From contig DECD01000023.1 of assembly GCA_002349055.1 (NCBI GenBank), positions 1 through 5,126 of the forward strand: a stretch of DNA of 5,126 nt. The letters run 5' to 3'. The notes under the pieces were generated by a model that was not told the origin of the DNA, ran no database searches, and saw nothing but the letters and a program-made list of their open reading frames with translations. Position 1 is the stretch's first letter, and each line of letters starts with the position of its first letter. Positions 1 through 4,827 of this stretch are shown in pieces. This DNA comes from Bacteroidales bacterium UBA2939 (lineage in GTDB: Bacteria > Bacteroidota > Bacteroidia > Bacteroidales > P3). The translations under genes and the position numbers were made by a program.

Positions 1-8
1 GACTCGGA

Positions 9-41
9 GTTGACTCGGAGGAGAGTCGGAGGAGGGTGGGG
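9..41. repeat. 11-bp tandem repeat array, left copy
   Basis: Three consecutive 11-bp units run at 9-19 (GTTGACTCGGA), 20-30 (GGAGAGTCGGA) and 31-41 (GGAGGGTGGGG), with part of another at 1-8. The units decay from left to right. The first closely matches the units at 431-488 (GTTGATACGGA, GTTGACACGGA), in the same orientation, so the two arrays belong to one repeat family about 390 bp apart. The array may extend beyond the left edge. An 11-bp unit is not a multiple of three and shifts frame each copy, which argues against a protein repeat. Function is unknown. Confidence 0.6.
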
Positions 42-137
42 ATGTTTTTCATGACAGATACGCTTTTGTTTTGTTTGACTTATGTTGATTGGATTGGATG
101 ACAGGGGTTTGGGTATCGTTTTGGCACCAAACGATGA

Positions 138-147
138 TGCAAAAATA
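138..147 (-). promoter_or_regulatory. Leftward promoter -7 element (TATTTTTGCA)
   Basis: Read on the minus strand, this is a full match to the Bacteroidota -7 consensus TAnnTTTG, followed by the common CA. No clear TTTG -33 element is visible about 20 bp upstream, only a weak ATTCGTAG. It would start a leftward transcript near position 130. The first minus-strand ATG downstream is at 52, whose frame stays open to the left edge, so it could drive a gene lying mostly outside the window. Confidence 0.45.
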
Positions 148-202
148 CGAATGTGGGAGTGCGGTCTACGAATATGGACGAAAATTTTTTCCTTTTTTTT
201 CT

Positions 203-234
203 TTAACGCGAATTATCGTATAATTATCCGTTAA
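203..234. other. AT-rich inverted repeat / hairpin
   Basis: AATTAT (211-216) and ATAATT (220-225) pair perfectly around a CGT loop. Outside them TTAACG (203-208) pairs with CGTTAA (229-234), separated by a small internal loop (CG against ATC). This gives 12 base pairs in 32 bp. A run of five T follows on the plus strand (235-239), which could make it a weak rightward terminator. It could equally be an operator or a cruciform upstream of the leftward promoter at 138-147. The sequence does not decide between these. Confidence 0.4.
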
Positions 235-241
235 TTTTTGT

Positions 242-350
242 GGTCGCGTTCTGTGATGGTTTCCCACACAGATCGCGTTCTGTGCTACAGCTTTTTAACA
301 CAGGTCGCTCCCGTTGGTCGCGTTCTGTGCGCTACAGCTTTTTAACACAG
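242..350. repeat. Three-copy TCGCGTTCTGTG...CACAG repeat
   Basis: The word GTCGCGTTCTGTG or its variant ATCGCGTTCTGTG occurs at 243-255, 272-284 and 317-329. Each copy is followed 11 to 16 bp later by CACAG (267-271, 299-303, 346-350), which pairs with the CTGTG of its own unit. Copies 2 (271-303) and 3 (316-350) also share the whole interior, CTACAGCTTTTTAA, differing by a 2-bp CG insertion in copy 3. Copy 1 has an unrelated interior. A partial AGGTCGC lies at 302-308. Conserved arms around a variable interior suggest hairpin-forming units, and CTGT/ACAG can form an alternative inner stem. The array lies about 180 bp upstream of the -7 element of the exported-protein gene. A regulatory role is possible but unproven. 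Confidence 0.65.
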
Positions 351-430
351 TGTCTTTTCCTGAAAAGGTTGACAGGCGCAGGGCATTATTCTCCGCTACA
401 CGATGGATCGGTTTTAAGTTAAAATTAACA

Positions 431-488
431 GATACGGAGTGAGAGTTGATAGGGCGTTGATAGGGCGTTGACACGGAGTTGATACGGA
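431..488. repeat. 11-bp tandem repeat array, right copy
   Basis: Four perfectly phased 11-bp units lie at 445-455 and 456-466 (both GTTGATAGGGC), 467-477 (GTTGACACGGA) and 478-488 (GTTGATACGGA). A degenerate unit precedes them (GATACGGA at 431-438) after a 6-bp phase slip. The array ends about 45 bp before the -7 element of the gene at 597, so it sits where an upstream activator might bind. It could equally be a neutral intergenic repeat. It belongs to the same family as the array at 9-41. Confidence 0.75.
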
Positions 489-518
489 GGAGGTGAAATG
501 TGAGATTTTTTTTCCCAT

Positions 519-541
519 TTTGAAAAAATTTTGTACCTTTG
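519..541 (+). promoter_or_regulatory. Promoter of the exported coiled-coil protein
   Basis: TACCTTTG at 534-541, followed by CA, fully matches the Bacteroidota housekeeping -7 consensus TAnnTTTG. A TTTG at 519-522 could be the upstream element, but its 11-bp spacer is much shorter than the usual 19-20 bp, and the T-rich stretch at 507-514 stands where the -33 element would be expected. Transcription would begin near 548, leaving a leader of about 50 nt before the ATG at 597. Confidence 0.7.
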
Positions 542-596
542 CACTTTGAAACAACCATAAATTGCATAAATAACCAACTTAAAAACCCAAGAAGCC

Positions 597-1322
597 ATGA
601 TGAAGAAACTTATTCTGCTGCCGGCGCTGCTGCTGGCTTTCGGTGCCGCCTTCGCCCAGAAGGTGGAGAAGAAGGATGTCCGGGTCGCCAGCTTGGTCAT
701 TCCGGGATTCACCGTCACCATCGAGAAGAACATCGACCTGGTGGAGGACGCCCTCGAGGAGCGACTCGACAAAGCCGACCTCAAAATCAAGAAGGTAGAG
801 GGATTCCTCGCCGCCCTCAACCAGCATTTCGACGAGATTTATGCCGACCCCGTGAACTTCTACATCAAGCTGGAGAAAGACAGCAAGAAGAAGACGGTGG
901 TGACGGCCTGCGTCATCCCCACCGACCTCACCGTCAAACAGGAGAAGATACAGGACAACCTGCGTCTGTTCCTCGCGGGATTCGTGAAGGACGTGGAGCG
1001 TTTTGAGGCCCGCGGCCACATGGAAACCCAGCAGGGCAACCTGAAGAAGGCCCAGAAGGCCCACGCCTCGGCCGTCGGCACGGTGGAGAAACTCGACAAG
1101 AACATCCAGAAAGACGAGGACAAGATTGCCGACAAGAAGAAACAGATTGAGAAATACAAAGAGAGAATTGCCGAGCTGCAGGACGAAATCAAGAAACTCG
1201 AGGCCAACGTCTCCAAGAGCAAAGACAAGAAAAACGATGCCCAGAAGGATGTCGAAGCCGCCCACGACAACGTGAAAAGCGTCCAAGGCGAGGTGGACAA
1301 ATACCGCAGCCTCAGCGAATAG
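597..1322 (+). CDS. Exported protein with long C-terminal coiled coil, function unknown
   Basis: A 241-residue protein. Residues 1-20 form a typical signal peptide: MMKK, a hydrophobic core (LILLPALLLAFGA) and a signal peptidase I site AFA before Gln21, so the mature protein should be periplasmic or secreted. Residues 22-130 form a mixed alpha/beta domain, with VIPGFTVTIEKN near 34-45 and NFYIKLEKD near 87-95. Residues 145-238 are rich in Lys, Glu, Asp, Ala and Gln with heptad-like spacing, which predicts a long charged coiled coil. There is one Cys in the mature part (C105) and no lipobox. Two ATGs abut (597, 600) and the true start could be either. The -7 element at 534-541 supports its own transcription. 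It faces the peptidase remnant, with 43 bp between the stops. I recognise no characterised family. Helical scaffolding in the envelope is possible but is inference. Confidence 0.88.
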   Translation: MMKKLILLPALLLAFGAAFAQKVEKKDVRVASLVIPGFTVTIEKNIDLVEDALEERLDKADLKIKKVEGFLAALNQHFDEIYADPVNFYIKLEKDSKKKTVVTACVIPTDLTVKQEKIQDNLRLFLAGFVKDVERFEARGHMETQQGNLKKAQKAHASAVGTVEKLDKNIQKDEDKIADKKKQIEKYKERIAELQDEIKKLEANVSKSKDKKNDAQKDVEAAHDNVKSVQGEVDKYRSLSE

Positions 1323-1365
1323 CCCCCACCACGCATACCCTCATATTTGTCGGTTGCAGCGCCGA

Positions 1366-2040
1366 TTATTCAGACAGCAGCCAGTCCTGCAAAGCTTTGC
1401 ATTCTTGCAGGAATGTATCTCGGCTCACTATGGTGTGCTTGTGATTACGATAGAGTTGTTGCAAGATGGTGCCCGCGGAGGTTGAGCCCTCAAGGGTCAA
1501 GCGGTAGGGGGCGGCATGGTAGATGGCGATGGACTCGTCCTGCGACTCGACGCTGTGGATATCGGCGATTGGCAACGATTTTTCGGCACGCTCCATCATT
1601 GCCTTATAATATTCTATCTGCTCCTCGTAGCCCCGTCCGCGGCTTTTGAGGTATTGCAGTTTGATGTACTCGGTCAAGCTTTCGCCGAGGGCGTAGTCGC
1701 GATGTTCGAAGAAGATACCGTTGCCCCACCATTGGTGCGCCATCTCGTGAGGAATCCACGAGAAATCGGGTATCATCATGTAAACATCATAAAAATAGTG
1801 CCCGAAGATAATCATGTCGCGCAGCGACTGGCACATCACAAACTGCGGGTCGCCAATCTCGACGATGTTCATGGGCTTTGATGACAGGGAATCGCCGAAG
1901 AAGGAGCAGTAGAAATTGTAGGAATCCACGAACTCGCGGTAGTGCCCGTCCAGCTTCTCGCGCGCCGCCTTCAGCTCGCCCACCACCACGTCGCTCTTCT
2001 CCTCGTTGCGCTTGTCCATCAGCTGCTCGATCTGCTCCAT
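1366..2040 (-). CDS. M1-type zinc metallopeptidase, N-terminally truncated (probable remnant)
   Basis: A 224-residue frame carrying the gluzincin signature. HEMAHQWWGN gives the HExxH zinc motif (H98, E99, H102), and E120 in ALGESLTEY fits the third zinc ligand. Y174 in IAIYHAAPY fits the transition-state Tyr of M1 aminopeptidases. The approach to the motif (FYCSFFGDS, then MNIVEIGD) also follows the M1 pattern. Several things are odd. Seventeen rather than the usual 18 residues separate H102 from E120. No GAMEN-like substrate motif is visible. The roughly 200-residue N-terminal beta-sandwich and any signal peptide are missing, replaced by a helical stretch (residues 1-40). The first usable start is the ATG at 2040, but the same frame continues upstream past a TGA at 2080-2082. 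No promoter is visible. It may be a decaying gene or a short domain protein; I favour the first. Minus-strand transcripts from 2343-3926 would have to pass the hairpin at 2277-2310. Confidence 0.7.
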   Translation of the reverse strand: MEQIEQLMDKRNEEKSDVVVGELKAAREKLDGHYREFVDSYNFYCSFFGDSLSSKPMNIVEIGDPQFVMCQSLRDMIIFGHYFYDVYMMIPDFSWIPHEMAHQWWGNGIFFEHRDYALGESLTEYIKLQYLKSRGRGYEEQIEYYKAMMERAEKSLPIADIHSVESQDESIAIYHAAPYRLTLEGSTSAGTILQQLYRNHKHTIVSRDTFLQECKALQDWLLSE

Positions 2041-2082
2041 GCGGCTCAGCAGACGGCGGTTGTCGGCAGAGCCGACGCCTCA

Positions 2083-2187
2083 GCACAGCTCCGTCAGGCC
2101 CATCATCTGCAGGTCGCTCACCAAGTCGCGCTCCGCCAGCTTCTGCTCCATATTGTGAATCTTCGCGTTCTCCGCCACCAGCGGCAA
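2083..2187 (-). pseudogene. Upstream in-frame fragment cut off by a TGA stop
   Basis: Upstream of the peptidase remnant, in the same frame, the minus strand encodes about 35 residues (VAENAKIHNMEQKLAERDL, then VSDLQMMGLTELC). They look like real amphipathic helix and end at TGA (2080-2082). Past the stop the frame runs on as GVGSADNRRLLSRMEQIEQ into the 2040 start, with the same helical character. The simplest reading is one coding sequence broken by a nonsense change. The right limit is uncertain because the frame stays open to 2286, though it loses protein-like composition beyond about 2190, where a plus-strand fragment begins. Nothing identifies the parent protein. Confidence 0.4.
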
Positions 2188-2195
2188 GAAGAAAT

Positions 2196-2252
2196 GCAGT
2201 GAACAACGCCAAACTGCGCTACAAAGGCTACAAGAAACTGAGCGAGATGTAA
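2196..2252 (+). pseudogene. 3'-end remnant of a plus-strand gene
   Basis: From about 2196 the plus strand reads AVNNAKLRYKGYKKLSEM and stops at TAA (2250-2252). The residues are those of a natural helical C-terminus, whereas the frame before 2190 is Pro/Arg/Ser-rich shadow of the opposite strand. A strong hairpin (2277-2310) starts 24 bp after the stop, as expected at a true gene end. The ending (basic residues, Tyr, then LSE) loosely resembles that of the coiled-coil protein at 597-1322 (DKYRSLSE), so a paralogue remnant is possible. The similarity is too short to be reliable. Confidence 0.35.
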
Positions 2253-2276
2253 TCCTGCATCGACACACTAAAACGA

Positions 2277-2310
2277 CGAAAGCCAAGGCCAGCTATGGTC
2301 TCGGCTTTCG
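2277..2310. terminator. Bidirectional terminator hairpin
   Basis: CGAAAGCCAAGGCC (2277-2290) pairs with GGTCTCGGCTTTCG (2297-2310) around the loop AGCTAT. This gives 13 of 14 pairs, including one wobble, with a single A-C mismatch. On the minus strand it is followed by TCGTCGTTTTAG and lies 32 bp after the stop of the 2343-2714 gene, so it probably ends the DUF4419 operon. On the plus strand it follows the 2196-2252 remnant, with only GTTTGT behind it. A palindrome TTTGTACAAA (2312-2321) sits beside it. Confidence 0.65.
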
Positions 2311-2342
2311 GTTTGTACAAAGATGCTTCCTCTGTAACTATT

Positions 2343-2714
2343 TTAGTCTGAATAGACCACATCAGCGCCCATGAAGGTGCCATCGTTGGTGAAGTCTATC
2401 TCTAGAGAATACATTTTGAGACCAATCAGTCCAGGACTATATAGCCAGTAGCTGAGATGGTTCTCTCCTTGGATGAATCCATCTGGTTCGGGTCCTAGCA
2501 TGGATGTTGTCTCCTCGCGTGTCGGCCGTTCGCGGTTCAACTTCTCCACCAAAGAGTCAGACATATAGTAGCGAGTCTTATGGACGGGGTGGTGCTTCCA
2601 TACCCATTCGTTGAATGGCACCTGTTGCCCAAGTGTTGGCCATATCATGCATACTATACACATGCCAACTATCACGATGAGGGTGATGACAATGGCTCTG
2701 GCTCTTTTCTTCAC
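2343..2714 (-). CDS. Small membrane-anchored protein with BamE/SmpA-like pattern
   Basis: A 123-residue protein starting at GTG (2714), with GGAG about 5 nt upstream. No ATG lies between this codon and the previous stop. A basic start (KKRAR) is followed by a hydrophobic segment at about 8-27, most likely a membrane anchor or uncleaved signal; its Cys residues do not make a good lipobox. Residues 52-121 follow a pattern known from the SmpA/OmlA (BamE-like) fold: SLVEKLNRERPTREETTSMLG, broken as helix then turn, then PEPDG, an aromatic strand (HLSYWLY) and a closing strand (SLEIDFTNDGTFMGADVVY). BamE-like proteins often bind envelope partners, but this one is not BamE itself. It follows the DUF4419 gene by 15 bp in the same frame, so the two are probably co-transcribed and translationally coupled. 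Its sequence appears more AT-rich than its neighbours. Confidence 0.75.
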   Translation of the reverse strand: MKKRARAIVITLIVIVGMCIVCMIWPTLGQQVPFNEWVWKHHPVHKTRYYMSDSLVEKLNRERPTREETTSMLGPEPDGFIQGENHLSYWLYSPGLIGLKMYSLEIDFTNDGTFMGADVVYSD

Positions 2715-2729
2715 AGTGTCTCCAATACG

Positions 2730-3926
2730 TTATTTGCTTGCGTCTCTGGTGATGAACCAACCTATCTCGGGACGGAGGGCGAAGGTCTCCTTGTCTTGCG
2801 CTATGCCGACGAAACCAGCCCAAAGGGTAAGGTCGGTGGTTTCGCCATTGGCATCCTGGAATTTGACGGGCACCGACGAGATTTCGGGCGGCAGGTCCTT
2901 GGCTCCGTCATAGAGGCCTTCGAGGCTGTTGCGGAAGAAGTCGGGTGGCATGTTTTTCCATATATGGATATCCATGTTGTTGTATGGGTAGAACTTAACA
3001 ATCCAGCCGTCGGCCAGTGTTTCTGCCGCCCCGCAGCCCTCTCCGTTCAATTCGTGCTCCTTAAACATGTCTCGCCAGAAAGCCTTGTCCACCTCGCCCT
3101 CGGAAGCGAGCTTGATTTTCCGCAGCACGGGCAGCATCTCGTCGACCCACCAGTCGAGCTGGTACTGCCGCAGAAACTCAGTGCGGTCGATGACCGACTG
3201 CCAATCGTCGGGTGTTCCGTGGAGAATCACCTGCGGGATGCCGCAGATGGTTATCACGTAGTCGAAATAGGCCTTCATGCTCTCCATGACGGTAATCTGC
3301 GAGGCCACGCGCGAGGCGGGTGTCGAGGTGGAGAAGTCGGCGGACAGCACATCGATGAGTTCCTGTCCGGTATAGGCGGCAATCTGGCTGGTGAACTGCG
3401 GGAAGACGCGCTCCCACGGGCTGTTGGGGTTGTCGAGGCTGATGCCCTTGCCACTGGCCATGAGCGTCTGCTTACCTTCGAAGTCGACGAAGAGGTGGCG
3501 CAACTCCTCGGCGTTGTTGTTCACATGCAGCGAGAACCCTTGGCAGATGAGCAGCCACAGGGCCTCGGGTGAGAGCTCGAAGGGGCGGTGGTCGGCGTAG
3601 GCGCGGTACATCGACTGGAAGAAGGGATGGTTCGACTCCACCAGCGGGCGCGTTTTCCGCGTGTGAGCGATGACGACACTGCTGTCTTCGTTAAGGTCTT
3701 TCAGCAGGTTCGCAAGTATCTTGTCATAGGAGATGGTTTCCAGCAACTTCTTCGGTGGCGTGAGGGTCTCCACGTCGATGACGAGGGTCTGCGTGGCGAC
3801 AGGAGTGGAGGCGGTTTCCGCCATCATTGTATCCGCAACAAGTGTGTCATTTGCATTTACACTCTTACAGGCGGTCATGGCGGCAAGGGCTGCCATCGCC
3901 GCGCATATCATTAATATTTTCTTCAT
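2730..3926 (-). CDS. DUF4419-family lipoprotein
   Basis: A 398-residue protein. Residues 1-20 (MKKILMICAAMAALAAMTAC) form a lipoprotein signal peptide with the lipid-modified Cys at 20; KSVNAND follows, without the acidic cluster typical of Bacteroidota surface export, so the inner face of the outer membrane is as likely as the cell surface. After a linker (21-60), residues 90-370 match what I recall of DUF4419: HRPFELSPEALWLLICQGFS (113-132), then HVNNNAE, CGIPQVILHGTPDDW (228-242), LDWWVDEMLPVLRKI (257-271), FWRDMFK (283-289) and DGWIVKFYPY (306-315). No activity is established for the family to my knowledge, and I see no metal or nucleophile signature that would suggest one. It heads a two-gene unit with the 2343-2714 gene. 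Upstream, TAACTTTT (rc of 3940-3947) is a poor -7 match that would leave almost no leader. Confidence 0.88.
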   Translation of the reverse strand: MKKILMICAAMAALAAMTACKSVNANDTLVADTMMAETASTPVATQTLVIDVETLTPPKKLLETISYDKILANLLKDLNEDSSVVIAHTRKTRPLVESNHPFFQSMYRAYADHRPFELSPEALWLLICQGFSLHVNNNAEELRHLFVDFEGKQTLMASGKGISLDNPNSPWERVFPQFTSQIAAYTGQELIDVLSADFSTSTPASRVASQITVMESMKAYFDYVITICGIPQVILHGTPDDWQSVIDRTEFLRQYQLDWWVDEMLPVLRKIKLASEGEVDKAFWRDMFKEHELNGEGCGAAETLADGWIVKFYPYNNMDIHIWKNMPPDFFRNSLEGLYDGAKDLPPEISSVPVKFQDANGETTDLTLWAGFVGIAQDKETFALRPEIGWFITRDASK

Positions 3927-3961
3927 ATTCTAAACCATTAAAAGTTAATCACTGAAACAAA

Positions 3962-3997
3962 CGCCGCCCCGTTGATTTTATTGCCCGCGGGGCGGCG
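3962..3997 (-). terminator. GC-rich hairpin, probable leftward terminator
   Basis: CGCCGCCCCG (3962-3971) and CGGGGCGGCG (3988-3997) form a perfect 10-bp stem with a 16-nt loop. Read leftward, the stem is followed at once by TTTGTTT, which fits an intrinsic terminator. It would stop transcripts arriving from the lipoprotein/T9SS pair (4297-5126) after they cross the repeat array. Alternatively it lies in the DUF4419 leader region, 36 bp before that start codon, and could act on that gene. Confidence 0.55.
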
Positions 3998-4014
3998 GAA
4001 AGTTGCCGTTTCTG

Positions 4015-4271
4015 TGCAATTTCGCCTCGCACCATTACCTGCGGTGACATTACTCCATCTCGGCAAAGCAAGCGAGCTTGCTCTGCGCTTGACTTCCGTA
4101 ATGTTGCAAAACCCTCTTGCAGTCGTGTAAATCGGTCTCGCACCATTGCATTGGGCGTTGCACGGCTGCAAAATGGCCTCGCACCACTGCAAAACGCATT
4201 TACGGCATTGCAAAACGGCCTCGCACCATTGCAAAACGCTTTTGCAGCATTGTTTCATGTCCTTGCAGTGG
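4015..4271. repeat. 21-bp repeat array with alternating A/B units (42-bp period)
   Basis: Most units begin with TGCAAAA or a variant. Starts lie at 4105, 4126, 4147 (a 20-bp unit), 4167, 4188, 4209, 4230 and 4251, so spacing is 21 bp with one slip. Two types alternate. A units (4126, 4167, 4209) end in CTCGCACCAT or CTCGCACCAC. B units (4105, 4147, 4188, 4230) have a different interior, often TTGCA. A detached A unit at 4015-4035 matches the A pattern at 17 of 21 positions and is separated from the rest by 4036-4104. The last part is inverted: GCACCACTGCAA (4181-4192) is the exact reverse complement of 4263-4274, and TGCAAAA/TTTTGCA pair at 4230-4246. The array separates the DUF4419 pair from the lipoprotein/T9SS pair. 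The 21-bp unit leaves open frames on both strands, so the heptapeptide ORFs here are probably spurious. Confidence 0.75.
4047..4104. repeat. Nested palindromic (REP-like) element inside the repeat array
   Basis: Terminal inverted repeats ACATTAC (4047-4053) and GTAATGT (4098-4104) enclose a central hairpin. There GCAAAGCAAGC (4063-4073) pairs with GCTTGCTCTGC (4076-4086) around GA, with one mismatch. The element falls between the detached A unit (4015-4035) and the first unit of the main array (4105), as if inserted. It codes for nothing and is too short to move itself. By shape it resembles short palindromic elements spread in bacterial intergenic regions. Copy number elsewhere in the genome is unknown from this window. 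Confidence 0.55.
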
Positions 4272-4296
4272 TGCGGGGCGCGATTGCACGGCTATT

Positions 4297-4800
4297 TTAT
4301 ATGGTGTACTCCTGGCGGTGGTTCTCGTAGCCGCACTCCTTGAAGATGAAGGTGTAGGTGCCGTGAGGCAAGCTGGCGATGGTGAACATGTTGTCGATAA
4401 AGCAGAGGCAGTCCACATAGCCGCCGCCGACTGGGCACTCATCGACGGTGACCGTCGAGCCGTCGACCGCCACGTCGACCGTCACGCTCTCATAGTCGCA
4501 CGTCACCGCCATTCCGACGTGTATCACCCTTGCGGCACCGTCGACCCACTCCACGACGTACTGCTCGCCCTCGGCGAGGTTTTTGGCTTGTGTCTCGAAG
4601 TGCTGTCCGCACTCGGTCTGTTTGATTTGGGTGGCCTCGGGCTTCCCGTTGTCCTTGTTGTCTTTCCCACAGCCCGTCAGCAGCATCGCGCCCAAGGCGA
4701 GGGTGAAGAAAGCCAGTGGCTTTCGATAGCGTCTCGTAGAGTGGCAAACGGAGTGTGGCCAAGCGGAGAACAAAAAGGTTTTGATGATGTGGTGTGTCAT
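4297..4800 (-). CDS. Cysteine-rich lipoprotein, function unknown
   Basis: A 167-residue protein. The ATG at 4800 gives a long n-region ending in basic residues (RRYRK, 23-27), a hydrophobic core (FFTLALGAM) and a lipobox LLTGC with the lipid-modified Cys44. No later Met leaves a usable signal peptide, so this start is kept. The mature part begins with a polar linker (GKDNKDNGKPE). A beta-rich domain follows with six Cys (64, 101, 122, 131, 133, 156), including DCLC at 130-133, allowing up to three disulfides. The tail LPHGTYTFIFKECGYENHRQ has an immunoglobulin-like beta character. I do not recognise a named family. It starts 27 bp after the T9SS cargo gene on the same strand, so the two are probably one transcript. 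Outer-membrane anchoring is expected, but which face is unclear. Confidence 0.8.
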   Translation of the reverse strand: MTHHIIKTFLFSAWPHSVCHSTRRYRKPLAFFTLALGAMLLTGCGKDNKDNGKPEATQIKQTECGQHFETQAKNLAEGEQYVVEWVDGAARVIHVGMAVTCDYESVTVDVAVDGSTVTVDECPVGGGYVDCLCFIDNMFTIASLPHGTYTFIFKECGYENHRQEYTI

Positions 4801-4827
4801 TTTGGAGGTGTTTTGGATGATTGAAAT

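Noticed and set aside
1..52. Minus-strand frame starting at ATG (52) and open to the left edge, beginning MKNIPTLLRL
   Set aside because: It lies under a leftward promoter-like motif (138-147), but only 17 codons are visible, they are made largely of the 11-bp repeat, and no signal peptide or domain can be seen. Sequence to the left would decide it.
579..1286. Minus-strand ORF antisense to the coiled-coil gene, rich in Leu and Val
   Set aside because: Its composition is the reverse complement of Lys/Glu/Asp-rich codons on the plus strand; the plus strand has the promoter, signal peptide and coiled coil.
1323..1365. Terminator between the convergent genes
   Set aside because: Only a 4-bp TCGG/CCGA pairing is present in the 43-bp gap and there is no T-run, so I cannot support a hairpin terminator here.
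2580..3572. Long plus-strand ORF of 330 codons
   Set aside because: It lies mostly antisense to the DUF4419 lipoprotein, runs on into the 2343-2714 gene, and has no domain, signal or promoter of its own. It is an antisense shadow.
3940..3960. Promoter directly before the DUF4419 gene
   Set aside because: TAACTTTT is a poor match to TAnnTTTG, the spacer to the nearest TTTG is about 10 bp, and the start site would fall almost on the ATG at 3926.
3938..4258. Minus-strand ORF with heptapeptide repeats such as VLQWCEA, and plus-strand counterparts (HCKTASH type)
   Set aside because: The 7-residue period is the direct result of the 21-bp DNA repeat, several frames are open at once, and the frame runs through a palindromic element and a GC-rich hairpin. 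It is better explained as non-coding repeat.
4015..4271. CRISPR array
   Set aside because: Units are contiguous at 21 bp with no unique spacers, diverge internally, and no cas genes are present in the window.
4117..4824. Plus-strand ORF of 235 codons
   Set aside because: It spans the repeat array and the antisense of the Cys-rich lipoprotein, whose lipobox and signal peptide clearly mark the minus strand as coding.
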